Shown here: piece after piece, positions 17,442-25,119 of the stretch
How the letters are laid out: each line of letters opens with the position of its first letter
Numbering within the stretch: position 1 is the stretch's first letter
NCBI GenBank assembly: GCA_964535825.1
Contig: CAZHUC010000008.1
Location: 9,577-73,576, forward strand
Origin: CAZAQK01 sp964535825
GTDB taxonomy: Bacteria; Pseudomonadota; Alphaproteobacteria; Rickettsiales; SXRF01
DNA length: 64,000 nt
Direction: 5' to 3'
Position numbers and translations under genes: made by a program
Notes under the pieces: model-generated
What the model saw: only the letters and a program-made list of their open reading frames with translations
What the model was told of the DNA's origin: nothing
Database searches by the model: none

Positions 17442-18121
17442 GTACCATACAGCACATAGCCAGCGCCGCGCATGGTTTGCAGATGCACGGGCTTGCCTTC
17501 ATTCTCACCAATTTTTTTGCGCAGGCGTGTGATCTGCACATCGATGCTGCGTTCATTGGCAGTGCCAGGAATGGCTTGCGCTAGCTGCTCACGGCTTACT
17601 GGTTTCCCCACACCTTCTGCCAATACTTTCAAGAGCAATGCTTCACTGGATGTCAGGTGAATGATCTCATCACCACGCATCAATTGATTGGCCGATACAT
17701 CAAAACTGAAATCACCAAATTTCAATATGCGCTTTGTCTCGCGCATAGAAGCTTTGCGGCGCAAGATGGCATTGAGGCGAAGCACCAGCTCTTTAGGTTC
17801 GAACGGTTTTGGCAGGTAATCATCCGCGCCTGTTTCAAGCCCTAAGATACGATCTTCCACTTCGCCCATGGCAGAAAGCATGAGCACCGGTGTATCATTC
17901 TTGCCCCTGAATGAGGCAAGCAGATCAAGGCCTGTTTCTTCTGGCATCATCACGTCCAGCACCACCACGTCAAAAATGAAACATTCCATTTTACGACGCG
18001 CTTCCTTCGCGCTGGCAACCGTGGTGACCAAAAAATTCTGCTCGCCAAGGAATTTTCCCAGAAGCGCCCGCAGGCGATCATCATCATCCACTACCAGTAT
18101 ATGTGCTTTTTCTTGATTCAT
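17420..18121 (-). CDS. OmpR-type response regulator
   Basis: A 233-residue transcription regulator. The receiver domain has VVDDDDRLRALL, phospho-acceptor Asp56 (VVLDVMMPEETGLDLL), MLSAMGE and LPKPFEPKELVLR. The winged helix has LTSSEALLLKVLAEGVGKPVSREQLA split over two helices and RSIDVQITRLRKKIG. Its 3' end overlaps the start of the EnvZ-like kinase by 22 bp, making it the cognate partner. It starts 2 bp from the end of the smr gene upstream, so it may be co-transcribed with timA-mltA-smr. Confidence 0.9.
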   Translation of the reverse strand: MNQEKAHILVVDDDDRLRALLGKFLGEQNFLVTTVASAKEARRKMECFIFDVVVLDVMMPEETGLDLLASFRGKNDTPVLMLSAMGEVEDRILGLETGADDYLPKPFEPKELVLRLNAILRRKASMRETKRILKFGDFSFDVSANQLMRGDEIIHLTSSEALLLKVLAEGVGKPVSREQLAQAIPGTANERSIDVQITRLRKKIGENEGKPVHLQTMRGAGYVLYGTWQEQAA

Positions 18122-18123
18122 AG

Positions 18124-18669
18124 TTACCGTTTGCGCCGCAATAATACATAAAATGCACCGCTGCCGCCATGTTTCGCTTTTGCCCCATCAAAGGCCAGTA
18201 TGTATGGCCTTATATCTGGCTCTGACAGCCAATCCGGGAAGGAGTCACGCAATACGCCGCCTCGTGCATCGCCTTCCTTGCGGAATGTACCCTTGCCGGT
18301 GATTATCAGAAGGAAACGGCTGCCCCGGCCATAATGCATCGCTACAAAATCCGCTACCTTCGCCCGCGCCTCGTCACGCGTGAAGCCGTGCAGGTCCAGC
18401 CTGCCATCCATATCCATCTCGCCTTTGCGGAAACGCTCCTGAGTGTTCCTGTCGATACCAACATATTCGCCTTTGCCAATATCCAACAATTCACTATAGG
18501 GGATGGAGGGACGCGCTTTGCTGGAAGCGTCCTGCTGTTTGCGTACTGTTTTTGTTTTGGTAGCTTCGCGGCTGCGTTTCTTTATCGGTTTATCAGCACG
18601 CGTTATTTCTTCCCACAAATCTTTCTCATCGGGGGTCATATCACGCGAGCCTGATTTTTTCTTCGTCAT
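18124..18669 (-). CDS. Smr domain protein (MutS2-type small nuclease-like domain)
   Basis: A 181-residue protein. The basic N-terminal half (about residues 1-55, many Lys/Arg) is followed by a C-terminal Smr domain starting at about residue 88 with the hallmark LDLHGFTRDEARAKV and ending LIITGKGTFRKEG. Smr domains bind or nick nucleic acids or act in ribosome rescue; the target of this stand-alone form is not known. Its ATG overlaps the mltA stop by one base. The timA-mltA-smr order is a common alphaproteobacterial arrangement. Confidence 0.88.
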   Translation of the reverse strand: MTKKKSGSRDMTPDEKDLWEEITRADKPIKKRSREATKTKTVRKQQDASSKARPSIPYSELLDIGKGEYVGIDRNTQERFRKGEMDMDGRLDLHGFTRDEARAKVADFVAMHYGRGSRFLLIITGKGTFRKEGDARGGVLRDSFPDWLSEPDIRPYILAFDGAKAKHGGSGAFYVLLRRKR

Positions 18670-19775
18670 TATTGCTTCAGCTGGGCTGCCGCTTCTTTGG
18701 GAACAAGCAAACTATAACTGCCCTTTGATTTCATATAGCCAGCGTAATACTCGGCCATATCGCCTGCGCCGAAGAATACGTCACCACGCACAGGCCCACG
18801 GATCGCACCACCTGTATCCTGCGCGATGACGATACGATTGAATATGACAGGATCACGCTGTGGCTCAGCAGGAAGTTCCGTCTCTAAATATAAAGGCAGA
18901 CCATACGGGATGTATTTGCTGTCTACCGCCAGCGTACGTTGCGGCGTTACCGGTACACCGACAGAACCGATCGGCCCTTCACCTTCAACCTTGCGGAAGA
19001 ATACATAAGACGGATTGCGTTGCATCATAGGAAAGGCCTGGTCGCGGTTCTTATACAGCCATTGGCGAATGGTGAAGAAATTGATGTTATCTTTATCCAG
19101 CAGATTTTCATCACGCATCAACTTCCCTATTGCTACATAAGGATGGCCATTCTGGTCAGCATAACCGATGCGCACTTCCTTTCCGTTCATTAGGCGGATA
19201 CGTCCACTGCCCTGTATCTGCATGAAGAACAGCATCACCGGATCATCCACCCAGATAAGTTCAAGCTTCTTGCCGACTAGTGCGCCATTGTCGATGGCGG
19301 CCCTGTCCAGATACGGCTTGTTGTTCTTGAGATCGTCCGGTGCGGAGTATAACGGATACTGGAAATCACCGCCCCTGCGGATAGCGCCATACAGCACCGG
19401 CTCGTAATAACCTGTGAATAATCCGGTTTCCTTGCCATTATTATTGACCCTGAATGGCGTGAACCGGTTTTCAAAGAATGCTTTTGCTTTTTCTGGCTGC
19501 GTTATTGCATTCTTTGCATCCGCGCAGAGTGATTGCCAGACGGAAGAGTCGATCGCGATGTTACTTTCTTTTGCCAGCACAGAAGGTTTTTTTGCCAGTG
19601 CATCGCAGGATCTCAGAAATACGGCGAGTGCTTCCGAATGATTCTCTTGTTGCCAACCGGCAAGCGTATCAAACGTTATTTCGCGCGCGCCGAATTTATC
19701 CTTGGGCGCAAACAGACTACACGCGCTGCACATGGCCAGCGCCAATAATGCGGCGAAGCGGTAAAGTTTCGACAT
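18669..19775 (-). CDS. mltA: Membrane-bound lytic murein transglycosylase A
   Basis: Cleaves peptidoglycan glycan strands to 1,6-anhydro-muropeptides in the periplasm; 368 residues. The N-terminus is a signal sequence ending in an imperfect lipobox (MCSAC, Cys19 the probable lipidated residue). The MltA domain includes TGYYEPVLYGAIRRGGDFQYPLY (as consecutive motifs), IQGSGRIRL and YADQNGHPY. The C-terminal 3D domain shows RTLAVDSKYIPYGLPLY and IAQDTGGAIRGPVRGDVFFG with its catalytic Asp residues. It abuts timA upstream and smr downstream in one leftward transcript. Confidence 0.93.
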   Translation of the reverse strand: MSKLYRFAALLALAMCSACSLFAPKDKFGAREITFDTLAGWQQENHSEALAVFLRSCDALAKKPSVLAKESNIAIDSSVWQSLCADAKNAITQPEKAKAFFENRFTPFRVNNNGKETGLFTGYYEPVLYGAIRRGGDFQYPLYSAPDDLKNNKPYLDRAAIDNGALVGKKLELIWVDDPVMLFFMQIQGSGRIRLMNGKEVRIGYADQNGHPYVAIGKLMRDENLLDKDNINFFTIRQWLYKNRDQAFPMMQRNPSYVFFRKVEGEGPIGSVGVPVTPQRTLAVDSKYIPYGLPLYLETELPAEPQRDPVIFNRIVIAQDTGGAIRGPVRGDVFFGAGDMAEYYAGYMKSKGSYSLLVPKEAAAQLKQ

Positions 19776-20455
19776 CAGGTCTCAATGATTTTCCAGTTGG
19801 GGTTTTTGGAGGTCACGTCACGCTCGAACATCCATTCGCTTTCAACTGTCTGGGTCTCGGAAGCATCGCCACCGACAATCTTACCTTCAGCATCCCGTTC
19901 CACCGTGATCTGTTCACTGGTGAATTTAACGCCCATACGCGCTGCATTGCCAACGAGTTTCGCCTGCACAAGTTCACGGCCTGTGACCGCCACCAGTGTG
20001 GTCTCTTCCTTGTTCTCCTGTTCGCTGCGCTTTTCGAGCTCGCGGCTGAATTCTTCATATACGCTTTCAGAAAGCAGCATTTTCAGTGTTTCCGTATCCC
20101 CTTTGGCGAAGGCATCGAACACCATTTCAAAGGCCATTTTCGCACCATCCATGAACTGGGTGACATTGAACTGCGGATCTTTTGCCTTAATATCTTTTAC
20201 ATATTGAGTGATTATCGGATCTTTCACCGCGGCCATGAACGGGTCTGACTCTTCTTTGGCCCTTGTTTTGAGGATCTTATCCTGCAATTGCACCACCGTG
20301 TCCTTACGCTCCGGCACAACCTCTTGTTGTTTCTTGAAGAATTGCGGATTATCGTGGCCGCTATTTTGCCCCAGCACGTTGCGAAGCCTGAGTAATATAA
20401 AACCTGCGATCAGTGCGATTATGACGATATCTGCGTAGGGTATGCCTTCTGACAT
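19775..20455 (-). CDS. Tim44-domain protein (TimA family)
   Basis: A 226-residue protein related to the C-terminal domain of mitochondrial Tim44. One N-terminal transmembrane helix (about residues 8-24, DIVIIALIAGFILLRL) anchors it, and the Tim44-like domain occupies about residues 85-226 (FMDGAKMAFEMVFDAFAKGD, LKMLLSESVYEEFSRELEKR). Alphaproteobacterial TimA is thought to be an envelope protein, but its role is not settled. It is divergent from secB (88 bp between starts) and leads into mltA with a one-base overlap. Confidence 0.85.
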   Translation of the reverse strand: MSEGIPYADIVIIALIAGFILLRLRNVLGQNSGHDNPQFFKKQQEVVPERKDTVVQLQDKILKTRAKEESDPFMAAVKDPIITQYVKDIKAKDPQFNVTQFMDGAKMAFEMVFDAFAKGDTETLKMLLSESVYEEFSRELEKRSEQENKEETTLVAVTGRELVQAKLVGNAARMGVKFTSEQITVERDAEGKIVGGDASETQTVESEWMFERDVTSKNPNWKIIET

Positions 20456-20543
20456 TGACGTTCCTCTGAATTATTTAATGACCATCTTCACTTTTTTGTA
20501 TATATGCAGCATAAATACATTTTCCCAGTGAAGGAATCAAATA

Positions 20544-21008
20544 ATGAGCGCAACCAATAACCCACAAACACCGAACACTCAGAGCTTTGCCGTAAAAGGC
20601 CAATATATTAAGGATCTTTCATTCGAAAACCCGAATTCGCCGCATAGCCTGCTGGCCAGTAACGCTAAACCGTCCATCGATGTGAATGTCGATCTCAAAG
20701 CACAGAAACTTCAGGACGATATCTATGAGATGACACTGCAGATCTCGGCACGCGCGACCGCTGAAGCCAGCACATTGTTCCTTATAGAACTTGCCTATGC
20801 TGGTATTTTCCATCTGGTAAACATTCCTGAAGATCGTTTGGAATCTGTGATACTCATCGACTGCCCATTCGTGCTCTTCCCGTTCGCACGCCGTGTCATC
20901 GCTGACATCACGCGCGATGGTGGATTCCCGCCATTGATGCTTGATCCTATTGATTTCCATGCGCTTTATAAGCAAAATAAATCGCGTCAGGTAGCAACTG
21001 CGAGTTAA
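20544..21008 (+). CDS. secB: Protein-export chaperone SecB
   Basis: Tetrameric cytoplasmic chaperone that holds preproteins unfolded and delivers them to SecA; 154 residues. It contains QYIKDLSFENPNSPHSL (peptide-binding groove), VDLKAQKLQDDIYEMTL, IELAYAGIFHL and the strongly conserved DCPFVLFPFARRVIADITRDGGFPPLMLDPIDF spread over about residues 109-141. It is preceded by a good AAGGAAT ribosome site. The divergent pairing with the Tim44-like gene is typical of alphaproteobacteria. Confidence 0.95.
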   Translation: MSATNNPQTPNTQSFAVKGQYIKDLSFENPNSPHSLLASNAKPSIDVNVDLKAQKLQDDIYEMTLQISARATAEASTLFLIELAYAGIFHLVNIPEDRLESVILIDCPFVLFPFARRVIADITRDGGFPPLMLDPIDFHALYKQNKSRQVATAS

Positions 21009-21244
21009 CAGCCACTTACCATCTGTGGCAAACAAGCATCAGTAGTACACTAATATTCAGCCCAGTCTGTAAATTATCTCTTACGGCAACAGTGTATCTA
21101 GTTGATATATATGTATATTATACATGATGCGCTGAGTTATCCCTTTGAAAAATAGGGTTTGCCTTTATATGGGTTTTCCATTATTTTCCCGACTCATAGA
21201 GTTATTCCCGTAGCTTACTATTTTAACTAATTAAAAAGGATGGA
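21009..21244 (+). other. AT-rich intergenic region upstream of the OmpA-family gene
   Basis: This 236-bp gap after secB contains no credible coding frame. It is AT-rich with runs such as TATATATGTATATTATA and probably holds the promoter and leader of the OmpA-family gene. A TTGAAA at 21145-21150 is followed by TTATAT after only 14 bp, too short for a standard promoter, so I make no firm promoter call. Confidence 0.5.
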
Positions 21245-21811
21245 ATGCCCATGATGAATTTGAAAAAAGCGTGCATGCTGGTCACTGCTTGTGTAATGCT
21301 TGCACCGGCTGCATTTGCTTCGCACCACGTACAGGATGTTGTAAAAGACGAGCGTGGTAATGTTGTAATGAATACCTTCGGTAACTGCGTTCTCACCAAG
21401 TGGGAAGCAGCTTCTGACGAATGTCTCGGTGATGGCCTGCAACTCAGCAAAGAGCAGCGCACTGTATACTTTGATTTCAACAAATCTACCTTGAACTCAA
21501 AAGAAAAAGCTAAGCTCGATACGCTTGCTTCTGTTGTTCGTTCTTCAAGCTCTGTTGAAAGCGTTGATATCGTTGGTTTTGCTGACATGATCGGCACTTC
21601 AAGCTACAACAAGCAGCTGTCTCTCCGCCGCGCTAACACGGTAAAATCTTACCTCGCGTCTAAAGGTCTCAAGACCCGTAACGCTCGTGTTGAAGCAATG
21701 GGCGACAAGATGCCTATCACCAAATGCGATCCTAACCAGCCACGCGCAGACCTGATTGCCTGCCTTGCTGCAGACCGTCGCGTTGAAGTACAGCTGAACG
21801 TTAAGAAGTAA
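21245..21811 (+). CDS. OmpA-family outer membrane / peptidoglycan-binding protein
   Basis: A 188-residue exported protein. A signal peptide spans about residues 1-26 (cleavage after AFA, before SHH). The mature part has a short N-terminal region with two Cys and then an OmpA C-terminal domain (VYFDFNKSTLNSKEKAKLD; IVGFADMIGTSSYNKQLSLRRA; motifs given separately), which binds peptidoglycan. There is no beta-barrel, so it resembles a Pal-like or small OmpA protein without a lipobox. AAAGGA precedes the start, with a second ATG at 21251 also possible. It has its own strong terminator. The 236 bp upstream is AT-rich and should hold its promoter. Confidence 0.88.
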   Translation: MPMMNLKKACMLVTACVMLAPAAFASHHVQDVVKDERGNVVMNTFGNCVLTKWEAASDECLGDGLQLSKEQRTVYFDFNKSTLNSKEKAKLDTLASVVRSSSSVESVDIVGFADMIGTSSYNKQLSLRRANTVKSYLASKGLKTRNARVEAMGDKMPITKCDPNQPRADLIACLAADRRVEVQLNVKK

Positions 21812-21832
21812 TCTTAACTGCTAGCTTCAAAG

Positions 21833-21862
21833 AAAAGGCCTCCCAGCTGGGAGGCCTTTTTT
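21833..21862 (+). terminator. Strong intrinsic terminator after the OmpA-family gene
   Basis: AAAAGGCCTCCC and GGGAGGCCTTTT form a perfect 12-bp stem around the tetraloop AGCT, followed by further Ts. Because it is symmetrical it may act on both strands, also ending transcripts from the right. It is the clearest intrinsic terminator in the window. Confidence 0.92.
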
Positions 21863-21884
21863 GTTTGTCTATCAACTTGAATTA

Positions 21885-22571
21885 TTAGGCAGATTCTTCC
21901 CAAATCGGGTTCTTTATCTTGCGGATCAGCTCTGCATGTGCCGCCAGCTCTTCCTCAGAGACCGGGAAGTTGCGTGCTTCCAGCACCTGCGTTTGTTTTT
22001 CAGCCTGCTGGATTACCTGAACATTGACTGTAGCACTACTATCGAGCCCAAGGGTCGACTGTCTGCCGCCCAATAATTCAAGATACACCTCTGCCAAAAG
22101 TTCTGCATCCAGCAAAGCACCATGTTTTGTTCGCGCTGACAGGTCGATATTGAAGCGACGGCACAGCGCATCCAGGCTCGCTGGAGATCCTGGGAATTTC
22201 TTGCGTGCCACCATCACGGTATCAAGTGCCCTGCTCATCGGAAGCGGTGCAAACCCCACCCTCTCCAGCTCTGCATTGATAAACCGCATATCGAAGGAGG
22301 CATTATGGATAACCAACTGAGAATCGGCGATGAATTCGATGAACTTATCTACAACCTCGGCGAACACGGGCTTGGTTTTTAGGAACTCACCTGACAAGCC
22401 ATGAATGCGAAAAGCCTCATCCGGCATGTCACGTTCCGGGTTGAGATAGGTATGAAAATTCTCACCGGTAGGTATGCCGCGATGCAGCTCAACGCAGCCA
22501 ATCTCTACCACGCGATGACCACTTAATGGATCAACGCCGGTGGTTTCTGTATCAAGCACTATCTCACGCAA
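21885..22571 (-). CDS. dnaQ: DNA polymerase III epsilon subunit (3'-5' proofreading exonuclease)
   Basis: Proofreading subunit of the replicative polymerase; 228 residues. The DEDD exonuclease motifs are visible: Exo I LDTETTGVDP (residues 5-14), Exo II VIHNASFDMRFI (about 92-103) and Exo III HGALLDAELLAEVY (about 148-161). A C-terminal linker of about 50 residues probably reaches the alpha subunit. Its start overlaps coaE by 8 bp. The order ppsR-aroE-coaE-dnaQ beside the origin matches the Caulobacter-type arrangement as I remember it. Confidence 0.95.
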   Translation of the reverse strand: MREIVLDTETTGVDPLSGHRVVEIGCVELHRGIPTGENFHTYLNPERDMPDEAFRIHGLSGEFLKTKPVFAEVVDKFIEFIADSQLVIHNASFDMRFINAELERVGFAPLPMSRALDTVMVARKKFPGSPASLDALCRRFNIDLSARTKHGALLDAELLAEVYLELLGGRQSTLGLDSSATVNVQVIQQAEKQTQVLEARNFPVSEEELAAHAELIRKIKNPIWEESA

Positions 22572-23154
22572 GGCACATATCCTTCATAAAGGTCTTTACT
22601 ATCCTGAAACTATGCGCCTTGCCCAGTCCCGTGGCAATGATTAAATCTGCACCTGCGCGTTTACTTGCATCACTCATCTGCCCATCTAAAATGTCCAGGA
22701 ATTTCTCTTCTGTCATACCTGTGCGGCGCATCACTCGCTGCTTTTGTATGATCGCAGGTGCTGTAGCGACCACGACAATATCGCAGCGCACATCCCCGCC
22801 TGTTTCAAAAAGCAGCGGTATATCAAGCACTACGACCTTTGCGCCAAGGCGCTTGTTCTTTTTGATAAAACGATTTTCGATGCTGATCACACGCGGATGC
22901 AGGATCGCTTCCAGCTGCAGGCGTTTCTTTTCGTTCGAGAATACAGATTGTCCAAGCAAGCGGCGATTCACCTTGCCGGATTCCATCGCTTCCGGAAAAT
23001 GCTTCCTGATCTGGGCAATGATCTGTTGGTCTGAGGCAAGTAATGCATGCACGATCGCATCAGCATTACAAACTTTTGCACCGAGCGCAGCAAATTGTGA
23101 TGCCACCGTGGACTTTCCCATGCCGATGCTGCCAGTGACACCTACGACTATCAT
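22564..23154 (-). CDS. coaE: Dephospho-CoA kinase
   Basis: Phosphorylates dephospho-CoA, the last step of coenzyme A synthesis; 196 residues from the preferred start. It begins MIVVGVTGSIGMGKSTVA, with the P-loop at residues 7-15, followed by NADAIVHALL (catalytic Asp) and VLDIPLLFETGGD. The start at 23154 overlaps the aroE stop as ATGA and gives the family's usual N-terminus; a longer frame to 23217 would run into aroE and is unlikely. It overlaps dnaQ by 8 bp downstream. Confidence 0.95.
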   Translation of the reverse strand: MIVVGVTGSIGMGKSTVASQFAALGAKVCNADAIVHALLASDQQIIAQIRKHFPEAMESGKVNRRLLGQSVFSNEKKRLQLEAILHPRVISIENRFIKKNKRLGAKVVVLDIPLLFETGGDVRCDIVVVATAPAIIQKQRVMRRTGMTEEKFLDILDGQMSDASKRAGADLIIATGLGKAHSFRIVKTFMKDMCLA

Positions 23155-23978
23155 GCAAGGCGCTCCAGCAAGTGTTGTCTTAGCCCTGCACCAACTTCTG
23201 GCTTTATACCGAACCATGCTTCAAAACATGGCACAGCCTGATGCATGAGCATGCCAAGCCCATCAATGATGCCGTTGCCTCGTGTTTTTGCCTGTGTCAG
23301 TAGATCGGTCATAAGTGGATTATAAACAATATCATACACTACTGCATGTCCTAAAATACCTTCCAGAGATAGGTTTAGGGGCTCTTTTCCCTTCATTCCC
23401 AATGGGGTAGTATTTACGAGCAGATCGCAGTCGGGGAGCAATGCCTCTTTTTTATCCCAGCTGCTGACCATAAGCTTATGAGGAAAGTATGCCGCGAGGC
23501 CCTGAGATTTCTTTTTATTACGCGCGCATAAGGTAATGCGTTCAAAACCATCCATCTCCAGTGCTTTACACACGGCGCGCGCTGCACCTCCTGCCCCTAA
23601 TACAACCGCATGTCTTTTACGATATTGTGTATTGCTCTGCCTGAGATTTTCCAGAAAGCCATACACATCGGTATTGCGGCCGATAAGTTTTCCTGCCGTA
23701 ACCGTGATTGCATTTACAGCACCCACAGCCTGTGCGCTATCATCACATTCATCTATTAGCGGAATGATATTTTCCTTGTGAGGAACAGTGACATTAATCC
23801 CTGAATACCCGCTGTCTTTCAGCGAGCGAATAAAATCACCAAGATCCTGAGGCGCAACCGCTTTAGCTTCGTAGCTACCATTGATATTATATTGCTTCAG
23901 CCAATACCCATGCAGGGCTGGTGAAAGACTTTGCTCAACCGGCCACCCAATAACTGCAACTTTTTTAACAGATCCCAT
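23151..23978 (-). CDS. aroE: Shikimate dehydrogenase (NADP)
   Basis: Reduces 3-dehydroshikimate to shikimate in aromatic amino acid synthesis; 275 residues from ATG 23978. Signatures: VIGWPVEQSLSPALH (residues 8-22), GINVTVPHKENI with the catalytic Lys, the nucleotide-binding VVLGAGGAARAV, and DLLVNTTPLGMKG. The chosen start lies 2 bp after ppsR and gives the family N-terminus; a longer reading to 24074 would overlap ppsR. It ends in an ATGA overlap with coaE. Confidence 0.94.
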   Translation of the reverse strand: MGSVKKVAVIGWPVEQSLSPALHGYWLKQYNINGSYEAKAVAPQDLGDFIRSLKDSGYSGINVTVPHKENIIPLIDECDDSAQAVGAVNAITVTAGKLIGRNTDVYGFLENLRQSNTQYRKRHAVVLGAGGAARAVCKALEMDGFERITLCARNKKKSQGLAAYFPHKLMVSSWDKKEALLPDCDLLVNTTPLGMKGKEPLNLSLEGILGHAVVYDIVYNPLMTDLLTQAKTRGNGIIDGLGMLMHQAVPCFEAWFGIKPEVGAGLRQHLLERLA

Positions 23979-23980
23979 CG

Positions 23981-24799
23981 TTACTGGTGTTTTTCCTGGT
24001 GCGTTTTTACATACTGAATAATGGTAGCTGCGGTTTCTTCGACCGAACGCTTTGTAACATCGATCACCGGCCACCTGTTCTTCTGGTACAGCTTGCGCGA
24101 CTCGGTAATTTCGCGCTGCATATATTCCATGTCTACATAGTTGGTGTCGGCTTCCTGATTGATCGATTGCAGGCGTGTTTTGCGGATCTGTTGCAAACGC
24201 TCCGGATTAATTGTGAGCCCGACGATGAGTGGTTTGGTCAGTGTTTCAAGATTTGGCGGCAGCGGACAATCAAGCACAAACGGCACGTTCGCTGTCTTAT
24301 ATCCTTTATATGCCAGATACATACAGGTCGGAGATTTCGAGGTACGCGAGACACCGACAAGAATAATATCGGCATCTTCAAGCTCCCAGTTCCCTTGCCC
24401 GTCATCATGCGCCAACGCGTAATTGATGGCATCCACGCGGGAAAAATAATCTTCGTTGAGTTCGTGCTGACGCCCAGGAAGCGCATGCACTTCCATACCA
24501 AGATAGCTGGATAACTCATTCACCACATTCGCAAGCACAGCAATGCATGGGAGACCGCGGCGTGCACATTCCAGCTTTAACTTCTCGCGCAGCTCTGTAT
24601 CCACCAGCGTATACATCACCACACCCGGATTTTCATGAATACTTTCAATGACCTTATCAAGTTGCGCTTTGCTTCTCACCAGCGTCCAGTTGAATTCTTC
24701 TTCTTGTACATCTTCGAATTGTGCGATGGCTGCACGCGCAACACTGCTTACCGTTTCGCCGGTAGAATCTGAGACCAGATGTAAATTGAATTTTTTCAT
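23981..24799 (-). CDS. ppsR: Pyruvate, phosphate/water dikinase regulatory protein (DUF299 kinase-pyrophosphorylase)
   Basis: Bifunctional serine/threonine kinase and phosphotransferase of the DUF299 family, which switches PEP synthase or PPDK off and on; 272 residues. It starts with LHLVSDSTGETV and carries the P-loop-like VGVSRTSKSPTCMYLA at about residues 147-162. Whether the target is PpsA or PpdK cannot be read here. Its start faces the putative origin. A maf gene, which I recall between this gene and aroE in Caulobacter, is absent here. Confidence 0.9.
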   Translation of the reverse strand: MKKFNLHLVSDSTGETVSSVARAAIAQFEDVQEEEFNWTLVRSKAQLDKVIESIHENPGVVMYTLVDTELREKLKLECARRGLPCIAVLANVVNELSSYLGMEVHALPGRQHELNEDYFSRVDAINYALAHDDGQGNWELEDADIILVGVSRTSKSPTCMYLAYKGYKTANVPFVLDCPLPPNLETLTKPLIVGLTINPERLQQIRKTRLQSINQEADTNYVDMEYMQREITESRKLYQKNRWPVIDVTKRSVEETAATIIQYVKTHQEKHQ

Positions 24800-24839
24800 G
24801 AAGTGTGGAAATCCCTGTGAGTAAACACTGATATAAAAC

Positions 24840-24848
24840 CGTGGATAA
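24840..24848 (-). other. DnaA box, near-consensus
   Basis: CGTGGATAA, 8 of 9 to the reverse-complement consensus TGTGGATAA, in the origin candidate close to the ppsR side. Confidence 0.6.
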
Positions 24849-24925
24849 TTTTTATCCCCGATACCTGTTTTTTATCCTGATCAGTTATACCTGTGTGAAA
24901 TAAAAATTACCGCTAATTTAAAACT

Positions 24926-24934
24926 TGTGGAGAA
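24926..24934 (-). other. DnaA box, near-consensus
   Basis: TGTGGAGAA, 8 of 9 to TGTGGATAA, just left of the AT-rich block of the origin candidate. Confidence 0.5.
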
Positions 24935-25007
24935 TTATGTTACCCCCCAAATGCACTGAATTATTATTATCTATATTTATTAGATAGTTATATTACCAGT
25001 ACTAAAT

Positions 25008-25016
25008 TTATCCTCA
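25008..25016 (+). other. DnaA box, near-consensus
   Basis: TTATCCTCA, 8 of 9 to TTATCCACA, at the right edge of the AT-rich block and in the opposite orientation to the others. Confidence 0.5.
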
Positions 25017-25049
25017 TAGGCTTCATATTCCCTTCCCTTGTTGCTAATC

Positions 25050-25058
25050 TGTGGATAA
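25050..25058 (-). other. DnaA box, exact consensus
   Basis: TGTGGATAA, the exact reverse complement of TTATCCACA, 62 bp upstream of the hemE start codon. It is the strongest single DnaA site in the origin candidate. Confidence 0.75.
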
Positions 25059-25119
25059 TAAGTAATCCCCAACTTGCACTGCATAACTACTACTACAATC
25101 CTTTATTTATATTTTTATT

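Larger units (their letters stand above)
24800..25119. other. oriC: Putative chromosomal replication origin (oriC)
   Basis: A 320-bp gene-free gap between divergent ppsR and hemE. It has one exact DnaA box (25050-25058) and three 8-of-9 matches (24840-24848, 24926-24934, 25008-25016), plus weaker sites at 24804-24812, 24852-24860 and 24872-24880. The stretch 24958-25010 is nearly all A/T with an inverted TATCTA/TAGATA repeat and could be the unwinding element. The flanking genes are those around the Caulobacter origin (hemE on one side; DUF299, aroE, coaE, dnaQ, secB on the other). Both flanks are transcribed outwards. No CtrA-type TTAA-N7-TTAA site was found. Confidence 0.82.

Noticed and set aside
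19478..20248. A 256-codon plus-strand open frame opposite mltA and timA
   Set aside because: Both mltA and timA on the minus strand are well supported by domains; the opposite frame has no motif and spans a gene junction.
24800..25119. Search for CtrA-type TTAA-N7-TTAA sites in the origin candidate
   Set aside because: A single TTAA at 24918-24921 has no partner at the right distance, so no CtrA box is claimed.
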